Of a stretch of 64,000 bases of DNA, positions 53,068-61,814 are shown piece by piece. How positions within the stretch are numbered: the stretch's first letter is position 1; the number at the start of each line of letters is the position of its first letter. Below the pieces are notes generated by a model. It was not told where the DNA came from and searched no databases. It worked only from the letters and a program-made list of their open reading frames with translations. A program made the translations under genes and the position numbers. This DNA is from Dietzia sp. B32 (GTDB lineage Bacteria > Actinomycetota > Actinomycetes > Mycobacteriales > Mycobacteriaceae), in contig NZ_CP093845.1 in assembly GCF_024732245.1 (NCBI RefSeq), positions 1,364,001 to 1,428,000 of the forward strand, written 5' to 3'.

Positions 53068-54643
53068 TGTCGGTCCTTTCGGTGGACGCGGCGTTCGGGG
53101 TGGTCGCGGCGTTCGAGGTGGTCGCGGCGTTCGGGGTGGTGGCGGCCGCACCGGTGAGCGGGCGCGTGGCGGTGGCGCCGGGGCCGCCGTAGAGATGCTC
53201 CAGCGTGGCGTCGGGGTGACGGTTGGTCGTCATCAGCGAGACCACGTAGAACAGCAGCACCGACACGAGCAGCGAGATGCCGCCCACCTGCATGAACGCC
53301 GGGACCGTGATGACCTCCCGCGCGGCGAGCGAGGTGATGATCATGTTGCCGAGGATCGCGAACGCGATCGTGACGGTCGCGGCCGTGGCGGTGGCGCGGT
53401 GCCAGTAGATCGACATCACCACCGGCCCCAGCAGGGCGGCGGCGAACGCGGCCCAGCCGAGCGCGCCGAGCAGGAACACCACCTGCGACAGGAACAGGGT
53501 CAGCAGCACGGAGAGCACCACGAGGGTCAGCGAGGCGACCCGGCTCCACAGCACCTCGCGGACCACCCGCACGCCGAACGCGGCGGGCAAGTCCCGCATC
53601 ATCGACGCGGCGCCGATGGTTATGAAGCTCGAGGCCGAGGACATGATCGCGGCGAGCAGGCCGGTCAGGGCGATGCCGCCGACGATCGGGTGCGTCACCG
53701 AGTCGAGGAACCAGATGGCGGTGTCGTCGATGTTCTCCAGCTCCGGGGCGTCACCGGTGACGACCATCGAGCGGGTGGCCAGGCCGATGCCCACCGAGAA
53801 CAGGGTGGTCACCGCGTAGGCGATGCCGGCCACGGCGGCGCCCCACTTGAGCTGCGTCATGTCGCGGAGCATGAGGAACTTGGTGAGCAGCTGCGGCTGT
53901 CCCACGGCACCCACAAAGATGAGCAGACCGAAGGCGAAGATGTACGTGGGCGACTTGACCCCGTCGATCGCCAGCAGTTCGGCGCTGGTCGAGGAGATGG
54001 TCTCGAGCATCGGGCTCCACCCGCCGGCCACCTGGACGGCGAAGAAGAACAGCCCCACGGACATGACCACCATGAGCACGCCCTGCACGAGGTCGGTCCA
54101 CACGGCCGCGAGCATGCCGCCGGCCATCGTGTACCCGGCCACGACGAGCGAGCCGATCCACGCACTGGTCGCCACAGACGTGCCCAGCAGGAGCGAGATG
54201 ATCACGCCGATCGAGGTGACCTGCGCCGTCATGTACGCGATCGACGCGATGAACACCGCGACCGACATTGTGGCGTGGGAGGTGCGGTCCTGGAAGCGGA
54301 TCCGGATGAGGTCGGGCACCGAGTAGACACTGTGCTTCTTGCCGATCCAGTTCAGGCGGCTGCCCAGCAGGAACCAGGCGGCGGCGAACCCGAACGGCGC
54401 GAAGAGCCCGACGGCGATGAGCGCCTGCAGGCCCCAGGAGTACGTCTGCCCGGTGCCGCCGACCATGCCCCAGCCGGACTGGATGGACGAGAAGCTGGCG
54501 ATGGCCATCACGAAGAAGCCGAGCGACTGGCCGGCCACGAGGAATTCCTTGGCCGACTTCATCTTGGTGTTGGCCCACGCGCCGATGGCGAACATGAGCA
54601 CGAAATAGGCGAGAACCACGCCTATGACTACGGGATTGTTCAT
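53060..54643 (-). CDS. Sodium:solute symporter (SSS family)
   Basis: 527 residues, about 13 spans. The SSS core starts LAYFVLMFAIGAWANTKMKS and AKEFLVAGQSLGFFVMAIAS, and LTGLLAAIMSSASSFITIGA in span 8 carries the Na2-site Ser residues. The C-terminal cytoplasmic tail ends in ATTPNAATTSNAATTPNAAS, from three 18-bp tandem repeats (53088-53141). Its start overlaps the acyl-CoA synthetase stop, so uptake of a short carboxylic acid that is then CoA-activated is likely. Confidence 0.9.
   Translation of the reverse strand: MNNPVVIGVVLAYFVLMFAIGAWANTKMKSAKEFLVAGQSLGFFVMAIASFSSIQSGWGMVGGTGQTYSWGLQALIAVGLFAPFGFAAAWFLLGSRLNWIGKKHSVYSVPDLIRIRFQDRTSHATMSVAVFIASIAYMTAQVTSIGVIISLLLGTSVATSAWIGSLVVAGYTMAGGMLAAVWTDLVQGVLMVVMSVGLFFFAVQVAGGWSPMLETISSTSAELLAIDGVKSPTYIFAFGLLIFVGAVGQPQLLTKFLMLRDMTQLKWGAAVAGIAYAVTTLFSVGIGLATRSMVVTGDAPELENIDDTAIWFLDSVTHPIVGGIALTGLLAAIMSSASSFITIGAASMMRDLPAAFGVRVVREVLWSRVASLTLVVLSVLLTLFLSQVVFLLGALGWAAFAAALLGPVVMSIYWHRATATAATVTIAFAILGNMIITSLAAREVITVPAFMQVGGISLLVSVLLFYVVSLMTTNRHPDATLEHLYGGPGATATRPLTGAAATTPNAATTSNAATTPNAASTERTDNV
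53088..53141 (-). repeat. 18-bp tandem repeat in the symporter C-terminal tail
   Basis: Three in-frame 18-bp units (GCGGCGTTCGGGGTGGTC on the + strand, with one base change in unit 2 and one in unit 3) encode the N-A-A-T-T-P/S series. Confidence 0.85.
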
Positions 54644-56463
54644 TTCGCGTCCTCTGAGTGGGTGGCGCGAAGCTGCGCTGGGTGATCAGCGCGCAGCTGC
54701 GCGCGGCGGATCTTGCCGGTGTTGGTGGTGGGGAGCTCGTCGAGGAAGACGACCTCACGTGGGTACTGGTAGAAGGCCAGCCGTTCCTTGACGAAGGCCT
54801 GGATCTCGGCGGCGAGCTCGGGTGAGCCGGTGGCGCCCTCGCCGAGGACGACGTACGCGACGATCGCCTCGCCGCGCAGCTCGTCCGGCACGCCGATCAC
54901 GGCCACCATCTCGACGGCACTGTGGCGCAGGATCTGGTCCTCGATCTCGCCGGGGCCCACGCGGTAGCCGGCCGAGGAGATGAGGTCGTCGTTGCGGCCG
55001 GAGAACCAGAAGTTCCCCTCGTCGTCGACCTTGGCGAGGTCCCCGGTGTGCAGGACGCCGTCGGCGGTCTTCTCCGCGGTCTTCTCGGGCGCGTTCCAGT
55101 AGCGCAGGAACGCGTTGGGGCTGGGCAGCCGCACGCAGATCTCGCCGACCTCCCCCGCCGCGACGGGCTCGCCGAGGTGCTCGCCACGGCTGTCGAGCAG
55201 CACGAGGTCGAACCCGGGCGTGGGGCGGCCCATCGAGCCGGGCGGGGTCGAGAACTCGGCGTGACACGTGCCCACGATGAGATTGCATTCGGTCTGGCCG
55301 TAGATCTCGTTGACCTGCACGCCCAGCGCTTCGCGCGCCCATTCGGCCACGGCCTCGCCGAGCGCCTCGCCGCCGGAGAACGCGGCCCGCAGCCCGGTGC
55401 GCGAGTAGTCCACGTCGGAGGCGCGCATCATCTTGAGGATGGTCGGCGGCAGGAATGAGCAGGTCACGCCGTGTCGACGGAGGATGTGCTCGACGGTCTC
55501 CGGGCTGGGCCGCCGGGTGGAGGCGACCACGGGCACACCGCTGTAGAGGCTGGGCAGCAGTACGTCGAGCAGCCCCCCGGCCCACGCCCAGTCGGCCGGG
55601 GTCCAGAACACGTCGGCGGCGCTTTCCCCCGCCGCGGGGAACCCGTCGAGCGCGCGCACGACGCCCGGCATGTGCCCCAGCACGACCCGGTGGCCGTGGA
55701 GCGCGCCCTTGGGCTGGCCGGTGGTTCCGGAGGTGTAGATGAGCAGCGCGGGGTCGTCGGGTCCGGTGTCGGCGACGACGACGGCGAGGTCCGCCTCCTC
55801 CGCCACCGCGAGCGGCAGCACGGTGAGCGTGCCGGAATCCGCCGCTGGACTGCCATCCGCGCCAGCGCCCGCCACGGCTCCGTCGGCGGCCGCCGCAGCT
55901 GACTCGTCGACCGCCGGGGCCGTACCCGCCGCGTGCATCGCCCCGGCCACCGGCGACGTCGCGGCCGGAACCGCATCGCCGGTGACGAGCACGGTGCGCA
56001 GCTCGGGCAGCTCGGCGAGCTCGTCGGCCAGGCGCGCGTAGCAGTCGGCGTCGAACACGGCCGCGACCGAGCCGGAGTCGCCCATGCGGAACAGCGCCGC
56101 CTCGGGACCGAACTTCACCGACAGCGGCACCGCGATGGCGCCCATGAGGTACGCGGCCATGTGCGCCACGGCGGTCTCGGCGGACTGCGCGCACATCACG
56201 GCGACGCGGTCACCCTCGCCGACCCCGCGCTCCCGCAGGAACGTGATGAGCCGGCGGGCGCGCTCGCCGAGTTCGCCGAATGTGGTGATCTCCGGCGGGT
56301 CGTCGCCGCGGTCCACCACGATCGCGGGTGCGCCCTCCGGATGCACGTCCGTGCACGCGGCGCCGATGTTGAATCGTTCCGGGATCTCCCAGTGGAAGCC
56401 CTCGGGCCGCAGTGGCGGACTCCACGGGCGCCGCTCTGTGATCTCGTTCACGTCGTCTGGCAT
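54640..56463 (-). CDS. Acyl-CoA synthetase (AMP-forming, AcsA/medium-chain type)
   Basis: 607 residues. Motifs: LLIYTSGTTGQPKGALHGHR, VNEIYGQTECNLIVGTCHAE, LHTGDLAKVDDEGNFWFSGR and TNTGKIRRAQL with the catalytic Lys. ATG 56463 gives the family start. An Ala/Gly/Asp-rich segment (about residues 165-215: MHAAGTAPAVDESAAAAADG and following) interrupts the N-terminal domain before the phosphate loop and is not typical. It is the first gene of a three-gene overlapping operon with the symporter. Confidence 0.88.
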   Translation of the reverse strand: MPDDVNEITERRPWSPPLRPEGFHWEIPERFNIGAACTDVHPEGAPAIVVDRGDDPPEITTFGELGERARRLITFLRERGVGEGDRVAVMCAQSAETAVAHMAAYLMGAIAVPLSVKFGPEAALFRMGDSGSVAAVFDADCYARLADELAELPELRTVLVTGDAVPAATSPVAGAMHAAGTAPAVDESAAAAADGAVAGAGADGSPAADSGTLTVLPLAVAEEADLAVVVADTGPDDPALLIYTSGTTGQPKGALHGHRVVLGHMPGVVRALDGFPAAGESAADVFWTPADWAWAGGLLDVLLPSLYSGVPVVASTRRPSPETVEHILRRHGVTCSFLPPTILKMMRASDVDYSRTGLRAAFSGGEALGEAVAEWAREALGVQVNEIYGQTECNLIVGTCHAEFSTPPGSMGRPTPGFDLVLLDSRGEHLGEPVAAGEVGEICVRLPSPNAFLRYWNAPEKTAEKTADGVLHTGDLAKVDDEGNFWFSGRNDDLISSAGYRVGPGEIEDQILRHSAVEMVAVIGVPDELRGEAIVAYVVLGEGATGSPELAAEIQAFVKERLAFYQYPREVVFLDELPTTNTGKIRRAQLRADHPAQLRATHSEDAK

Positions 56464-56480
56464 GCCCTGAACCGTAGGAG

Positions 56481-56494
56481 TGGTGTGGACCACA
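56481..56494. promoter_or_regulatory. TGGTGTGGACCACA operator-like site in divergent promoter
   Basis: TGTGG-A-CCACA palindrome, the exact reverse complement over 14 bases of the site at 52085. It abuts a TACAAT box (56495-56500) that could be the -10 of the enoyl-CoA hydratase promoter, so binding should affect both directions. Confidence 0.65.
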
Positions 56495-56530
56495 TACAAT
56501 GGAGATTCCCCCTAGCTTCGGAGTGTGCTC

Positions 56531-57340
56531 ATGTCTGAATCTCCATCCACCCCGTCCAGCACCTACGAGTTCCTCACCCTCGACGTCACCGACGGCATCG
56601 CGCTGGTCACCCTGGGCCGGCCGCCGGTCAACGCCCTGTCCCGCGCGATGCAGGAGGAACTCCGCGCGGTGGCCGGCGAGGTCTCCGGCCGCGACGACGT
56701 CGACGCCGTGGTGTTCACCGGCAGCGAGCGCGTCTTCGCCGCCGGTGCCGACATCAAGGAGATGCGGAACATGCCGTATGCCCGGATGGTCGCCGAGGCC
56801 CGCGAGCTGCAGTCCGCGTTCACGGCCGTCGCCGCGATCCCCCAGCCCACCGTCGCCGCCATCACCGGCGCGGCCCTGGGCGGCGGCATGGAACTGGCCC
56901 TGTGCTGCGACCGGCGCATCGCCGAGGACAAGGCCAAGCTCGGCCAGCCCGAGATCCTGCTCGGCATCATCCCCGGCGCCGGCGGCACGCAGCGCCTCAC
57001 CCGGCTCGTCGGCCCGGCCGTGGCCAAGGACCTCTGCCTCACCGGCCGCACGCTCACCGCCGCCGAGGCCCTCGAGCTGCGCGCGGTCGAGGAGGTCGTC
57101 CCGGACGGGCAGGCCGTCACCCGCGCCCTCGAGTGGGCCCGGCAGTTCGTCGGCGGACCCCGTATCGCGCTGCGGGCCGTCAAGGAGGCCGTCGACCGCG
57201 GTATCGAGGTGGACCTCGACACCGGGCTGGCCATCGAGCGCGCCCTCTTCGCCGGACTGTTCGCCACCGAGGACCGCGAGATCGGCATGCAGTCGTTCAT
57301 GGACTCCGGCCCCGGCAAGGCGCAGTTCACCGGCCGCTGA
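56531..57340 (+). CDS. Enoyl-CoA hydratase/isomerase
   Basis: 269 residues of the crotonase family. Oxyanion-hole motifs FAAGADIKEM and ITGAALGGGMELALCCDRRI. Both catalytic Glu positions are plausible (GGMELAL; LGQPEILLGIIPGAGGTQRL), favouring hydratase activity. ATG 56531 or GTG 56525 (in frame) may start it. Divergent from the acyl-CoA synthetase, it probably serves beta-oxidation of the same acid. Not recognised to a specific substrate. Confidence 0.88.
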   Translation: MSESPSTPSSTYEFLTLDVTDGIALVTLGRPPVNALSRAMQEELRAVAGEVSGRDDVDAVVFTGSERVFAAGADIKEMRNMPYARMVAEARELQSAFTAVAAIPQPTVAAITGAALGGGMELALCCDRRIAEDKAKLGQPEILLGIIPGAGGTQRLTRLVGPAVAKDLCLTGRTLTAAEALELRAVEEVVPDGQAVTRALEWARQFVGGPRIALRAVKEAVDRGIEVDLDTGLAIERALFAGLFATEDREIGMQSFMDSGPGKAQFTGR

Positions 57341-57354
57341 AGCCCGCTCGAGCC

Positions 57355-59088
57355 ATGGCCGTCGACCTCGCCCTCGGGCTGCGCGACGTCCTCGACGCCT
57401 CCGCCGAGCTCGCCTCGGCGGAGGACGAGGACGCCGTGCTGCACATCGCCATCCGCAGGGCCCGCCAACTCGTGGGCACCGACCTGGCCTACGTCATGCT
57501 GCTCGACCCCGAGCGCGGCGACACCTACATGCGGATGGCCGAGGGCGCCACCAGCCCCAGGTTCGACACCATCCGCCTGGGCATGGGACTCGGCCTGGGC
57601 GGGCAGGTCGCCGAGGCCATGGCCCCCCGCTGGACCCGCAACTACCTCGTCGACGAGCAATACACCCACGTCATCGACCCGATCATCGTCGAGGAAGGCC
57701 TCACCGCGATCCTCGGCGTCCCCGTGCGCACCCACGGCCGGCTCACCGGGATGCTGTTCACCTCCGATCGACGCGAACGCGACTTCACCCAGGACGAGAT
57801 CACCCTCCTCGCGCTCCTCGCCGACCAGATCTCGGCCGCCCTCACCGCCGCCGAACGCACCTCCCGCCGCCAGCGGGACCTCGACTCCACCCGCGACGCC
57901 CTCGACATCGCCCACGCCGAGACCACCCGCCTGTCCGCCACCGTCGACCTGCACGAACGGCTCACCCGGCTGGTCATCTCCGGCACGACCGTCCCCGAGA
58001 TCGTCGACCTCGTGGTGGACCTCGAGGGAGGCACCGCCGCCGTGTTCGACCTCGCCCACCGGGAGATCGGCTCGGCCCGCTCCCCCGAGGGACCGCCCGT
58101 CGACCTGCTGCGGCAGGTCCTGGCCAAGGTCGGCGCGGACTCCGAGTCCGCGACCACCGCGGTCACCAGGTCGGAGGACGGCCACCTCGTCGTCGTCACC
58201 CCTGTCGTCACCGGACCTGACCACCTCGGGTACGTCGCCTTCGCCAGCCGCGGGACCGTGCCCGCCATCCGGCCCGTCCTCGCGCGCGTGAGCTCGGTGA
58301 TCGCGCTGATCCTGCTGGGGCACCGCGCGCGCGACGAGGCCGACAACCGCGTGCGTGGCGAGCTGCTCGCCGAGGTCCTGTCACCCGGCGAGCACGACCT
58401 CGAGGCCATCGCCCGGCGGGCCGCCCTGCTCGGGGTGGACGTGGACGCCGACCTCGTGGCGCTGGTGATCACGCCCGCCGAGGCCCGGATGACACGGGCG
58501 CTGGAGACCGAGTGCCGCTCCCTCGCCCGCGCCGACGACGGGCTGGTCACCACCTACGGCGACCGCGGCGTGATGCTGCTGCCCGGCACCGACGCCGGCG
58601 CCACCGCCCGCGACGTCGCCGCCCGACTGTCCGCGCACCGGGCGACCGTCGGCGCCGCCGGACCGATTGCCGGTATCGCCGGGCTCGCGGAGGTGGGCGA
58701 CCACGTCGAGCGGGCCGGACGGGCTGCGCGGCTGCTCATCGCGCTCGACCGGGCAAGTGACGGCGCCGCCACCGAGGAGCTCGGGCTGTACGGGCTGCTG
58801 TTCAGCGAGGTCGACCGCGAGTTCGTCACGCAGTTCATCGAGCGCAACCTCGGCCCGGTGCGCGACTTCGACCGCACCCGCGGCACCGCGCTACTCGACA
58901 CGCTCGAGGCGTGGTTCGCCGCCGACGGCAGCCCCTCCGCCACCGCCGAGCGGCTGTTCGTGCACGTCAACACCGTGTACCAGCGGCTCGACCGGCTGGA
59001 CCAGGTGCTGGGCACCGGCTGGCGCCGCGGCGACCGCGCGCTCGAGCTGCGGCTGGCGCTGCGGTTGGCGGAGTTGCGGGGGGCGTGA
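57355..59088 (+). CDS. GAF domain - PucR/CdaR-type transcriptional regulator
   Basis: 577 residues. The N-terminal GAF domain (about 10-165: GLTAILGVPVRTHGRLTGML, FTSDRRERDFTQDEITLLAL) is followed by a linking coil and a middle region. The C-terminal PucR-type HTH is LLDTLEAWFAADGSPSATAE and RLFVHVNTVYQRLDRLDQVL. It sits 15 bases after the enoyl-CoA hydratase. It is the best candidate to bind the TGTGGNCCACA sites and sense a pathway acid or CoA ester. Confidence 0.87.
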   Translation: MAVDLALGLRDVLDASAELASAEDEDAVLHIAIRRARQLVGTDLAYVMLLDPERGDTYMRMAEGATSPRFDTIRLGMGLGLGGQVAEAMAPRWTRNYLVDEQYTHVIDPIIVEEGLTAILGVPVRTHGRLTGMLFTSDRRERDFTQDEITLLALLADQISAALTAAERTSRRQRDLDSTRDALDIAHAETTRLSATVDLHERLTRLVISGTTVPEIVDLVVDLEGGTAAVFDLAHREIGSARSPEGPPVDLLRQVLAKVGADSESATTAVTRSEDGHLVVVTPVVTGPDHLGYVAFASRGTVPAIRPVLARVSSVIALILLGHRARDEADNRVRGELLAEVLSPGEHDLEAIARRAALLGVDVDADLVALVITPAEARMTRALETECRSLARADDGLVTTYGDRGVMLLPGTDAGATARDVAARLSAHRATVGAAGPIAGIAGLAEVGDHVERAGRAARLLIALDRASDGAATEELGLYGLLFSEVDREFVTQFIERNLGPVRDFDRTRGTALLDTLEAWFAADGSPSATAERLFVHVNTVYQRLDRLDQVLGTGWRRGDRALELRLALRLAELRGA

Positions 59089-59108
59089 GGTGCGGGGGCC
59101 CGACCCAG

Positions 59109-59149
59109 ACCTGGGGTGCCCTGAACGGGCCGTGCAGGGCACCCCAGGT
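59109..59149. repeat. Hairpin family B, copy 3 (bidirectional terminator position)
   Basis: ACCTGGGGTGCCCTG / CAGGGCACCCCAGGT, a perfect 15-bp stem, followed by CAGCGGCGGTTTCG. It lies between the convergent PucR-type and EcsC-like genes. Confidence 0.85.
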
Positions 59150-59200
59150 CAGCGGCGGTTTCGACGCAATGCGGCAGGGGCCGGCTGTCCGGCGGCAGGC

Positions 59201-59905
59201 TCAGACGACGGTGCCCGGCACGACCACTGGGTCGACTGCCGGGAAGTTGCTCTTCGCGTAGCCGGCGATCGATCGGATGCCCGCGATGTTGATCGTCCCG
59301 CCCACGGCTGCGCCCGCCACGGGCACGACCTTGACCAGGTTGATGGACCCCGTGGTGCCGAACTTGGTGACCAGACGGAAGCCCACCGCCTTGTTGATCT
59401 TGGTCAGGACAGTGCCCGGAACCCTTTTCAGGGCCGCGACGGCCGTCTTGGTGCCGATCTCGACTCCGGCCTTGGACATCGCCTCGACACCGGCGGATCC
59501 GATCAGCGACACCGCGATGACACTGCGGACCTCCTCGCTGTGAACGTCATATCCGCGCAGGTGTGCGACCGCCGCGATCATGCGGGTGGCTCGCGTGTAG
59601 AAGACGGTGACATCCGTGGGAATGGCCACCGCCATCGTGGCCAGCCCACCGAGTCCGGACACGAACCCCGACGCGCCCACGACCCTGGTGTGCGTGGCGA
59701 TGATCCGCTTGATGGCCTTTTCGGCGTCGCCACCGGAGTGCTTGAGTGCCTCGGCGGCGATGGTCTCGGCACCCTTGACCGGTCCGAAACCGTTCACTCC
59801 CGAATCGAGGATGAAGTTGATGGTGGCCGTGGCCGCCGTCTCCATATCGCCTTCAGAGATCGACTTGGTGATCTCCTTGACACGCTTGGGTTGGGCAATC
59901 GCCAT
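59201..59905 (-). CDS. EcsC-family protein
   Basis: 234 residues. EcsC-like pattern with Gly/Ala-rich amphipathic stretches (VGASGFVSGLGGLATMAVAI, PTDVTVFYTRATRMIAAVAH, SGFVSGLGGLATMAVAIPTD) and the C-terminal KVVPVAGAAVGGTINIAGIR. Members associate with membranes; their function is poorly known. ATG 59905 is chosen because the domain starts there. The gene is flanked on both sides by hairpin family B copies. Confidence 0.8.
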   Translation of the reverse strand: MAIAQPKRVKEITKSISEGDMETAATATINFILDSGVNGFGPVKGAETIAAEALKHSGGDAEKAIKRIIATHTRVVGASGFVSGLGGLATMAVAIPTDVTVFYTRATRMIAAVAHLRGYDVHSEEVRSVIAVSLIGSAGVEAMSKAGVEIGTKTAVAALKRVPGTVLTKINKAVGFRLVTKFGTTGSINLVKVVPVAGAAVGGTINIAGIRSIAGYAKSNFPAVDPVVVPGTVV

Positions 59906-60213
59906 GAGGGGGCGCCTTTCGGACAGGCCTGAGGGGGACGGTTCGCTCTCACTGCGGCCGCTAAGTGAGCCCGTGCGCCGGGGAGGGAGTCTCGGCACTG
60001 GGAAAGAGAATAAACACTCTTTGCCCCGAGCAGTTAACGGTGTCGACTATTCGGTGCGGGACGCGCGCCCGCGGCGTGGCCGGCCCGAGCCCTCTGACCT
60101 GGGGCGCCCTGCACGGGTCGTCCAGGGCACCCCAGGTCAGCGGCGGTTTCGGCGGGCGGCGGCCCGGGTGCAGGCGGAGGCGCTGTCGGGCGGCGCGGTC
60201 GGTCGGCGCGGAC
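59906..60213. other. Intergenic region with hairpin family B copy 4
   Basis: 308 bases upstream of the EcsC-like gene and downstream of urtE. Apart from the hairpin at 60097-60137 nothing was recognised. The EcsC promoter should be within about 100 bases of 59905. Confidence 0.5.
60097..60137. repeat. Hairpin family B, copy 4 (urtE terminator position)
   Basis: ACCTGGGGCGCCCTG / CAGGGCACCCCAGGT stem (one G-T type mismatch) with an 11-base loop, followed by CAGCGGCGGTTTCGGCG, the same tail as copy 3. Downstream of the minus-strand urt operon. Confidence 0.82.
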
Positions 60214-60915
60214 TCAGATCGCCAGCGCCGCCGACACCTCGTGGGCGGCGGTCGCATCAGAGGCGCCTGAGTGCGAGATCCGCCCGGACTCCATGACGTA
60301 ATAGACGTCGGAGGCCCGCAGCGAGAAGCCCACGTGCTGTTCGACCAGCAGGACCGAAAGGTCACCGCGGGAGGCGAGGTCCACGATGATGCGCTCGATC
60401 TCGGCCACGACGTTGGGCTGGATGCCCTCGGTGGGCTCGTCCAGCACCAGCATCCGCGGCTCGGTGATGAGCGTCCGGGCGATCGCCAGCTGCTGACGCT
60501 GACCGCCGGAGAGCAGGCCGGCCTTGCGGTCGAGCAGTTCCTTGAGCGCCGGGAACAGGTCCAGAGACTCGTCGATCAGCGCCTTACCGCGCTTGCGCCC
60601 GTCGGCGACCACCTGGAGGTTCTCGGCCGTCGTGAGCTGGGTGAACGACTGCTGACCCTGCGGGACGTAGCCGATCCCGCGGGCCACCCGCGCGTGCGGC
60701 CGCAGGGAGGTGATGTCCTCGCCGTCGAACTCGATCGTCCCGCCCTTGCAGGGCAACAGTCCCACCGCGGTCCGCAGCAGCGTCGTCTTGCCGGCACCGT
60801 TGTGGCCGAGGATCGCGGCCACTCCCCCGGCTGGGACCTCGAGGTCGACACCGTGGACGACCTCCGAGCCCCCGTAGCCCGCGCGGACGCCGGTCATCTT
60901 GAGCAGTGCGGTCAT
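60214..60915 (-). CDS. urtE: Urea ABC transporter ATP-binding protein UrtE
   Basis: 233 residues. Walker A LGHNGAGKTTLLRTA, signature LLSGGQRQQLAIARTL, Walker B MLVLDEPTEGIQPNV. EPTEGIQPNVV followed by EIERII is the UrtE/LivF form. ATG overlaps the urtD stop (ATGA). It powers uptake of urea together with UrtD. Confidence 0.9.
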   Translation of the reverse strand: MTALLKMTGVRAGYGGSEVVHGVDLEVPAGGVAAILGHNGAGKTTLLRTAVGLLPCKGGTIEFDGEDITSLRPHARVARGIGYVPQGQQSFTQLTTAENLQVVADGRKRGKALIDESLDLFPALKELLDRKAGLLSGGQRQQLAIARTLITEPRMLVLDEPTEGIQPNVVAEIERIIVDLASRGDLSVLLVEQHVGFSLRASDVYYVMESGRISHSGASDATAAHEVSAALAI

Positions 60916-61814
60916 CGTGGGGACTCCTCGGTCTCGTCTTCCAGCTCGGTGCCGGTCGCGGCGGCGGTGCCCAGGTAGACCTGCTGCACCTTGGGGTCGG
61001 CCTGGATCTCGGCGACGGTGCCCTCCGCGAGCACCTTGCCGGCGGCCAGGACGGTGACGGAGGTGGCGAACGCGCGCATGAAGTCCATGTCGTGTTCCAC
61101 CACCACGACGGTTCGGTCGGCGGCGATGCGCTGCAGCAGCTCGCCGGTGGCCTGACGCTCCTCGGCGCCCATCCCGGCGACGGGCTCGTCGAGCAGCATG
61201 ACGTCGGAGTCCTGGACCAGCAGCATGCCGATCTCCAGCCACTGTTTCTGCCCGTGCGCCAGCACCCCTGCCTTGGTGCCGGCGAGGTGCCCGAGCCCGA
61301 TGGTCTCGAGCGCATCGGCGACCCTGTCCTCCCGGCCGTGGCGACGCCGCAGCAGGGTGAGCGGGCCGCGGTCGGCGCCGGCGGCGATGTCGAGGTTCTG
61401 CTCCACGGTGAGGTCCTCGAACACCGACGCCGTCTGGAAGGTGCGGCCGATGCCCATCCTGGCGATCTTGTGCGTCTTCATCCCCAGCACCGGCTGCCCC
61501 GACTTGTCGACGGTGCCGGTGGCGGGCACGAGCCCGGTGATCGCGTCGACGACGGTCGTCTTGCCGGCGCCGTTCGGGCCGATGAGGAAGCGCAGGTCGC
61601 CCTGGATCAGCGTGAGGTCGACGCCGTCCACGGCCTTGAACCCGTCGAACGTCACCGTCAGATCGCGGACCTCGAGGTAGGTGCCGGCGCCTCCCTCCCC
61701 GGAGCGAGTCCGGGCGTTCTTGCGGGCGCCGGAGCCGGGCAGGCCGATCTCGGCGCCGGTCAGGGTGCCCGCAGAGAGGGCGGCACCGATGCCGAAGGCG
61801 GTGGTCGGGGTCAT
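60912..61814 (-). CDS. urtD: Urea ABC transporter ATP-binding protein UrtD
   Basis: 300 residues. A roughly 45-residue N-terminal extension precedes the ABC domain (YLEVRDLTVTFDGFKAVDGV, Walker A LIGPNGAGKTTVVDAI, signature LAHGQKQWLEIGMLL, Walker B VMLLDEPVAGM). AHGQKQWLEIGM is characteristic of UrtD rather than LivG. ATGA overlap with urtC. Confidence 0.92.
   Translation of the reverse strand: MTPTTAFGIGAALSAGTLTGAEIGLPGSGARKNARTRSGEGGAGTYLEVRDLTVTFDGFKAVDGVDLTLIQGDLRFLIGPNGAGKTTVVDAITGLVPATGTVDKSGQPVLGMKTHKIARMGIGRTFQTASVFEDLTVEQNLDIAAGADRGPLTLLRRRHGREDRVADALETIGLGHLAGTKAGVLAHGQKQWLEIGMLLVQDSDVMLLDEPVAGMGAEERQATGELLQRIAADRTVVVVEHDMDFMRAFATSVTVLAAGKVLAEGTVAEIQADPKVQQVYLGTAAATGTELEDETEESPR

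Noticed and set aside
56563-58323. 586-codon minus-strand open frame opposite the enoyl-CoA hydratase and regulator
   Set aside because: High GC keeps antisense frames open. The plus-strand genes have complete family motifs, the antisense has none.
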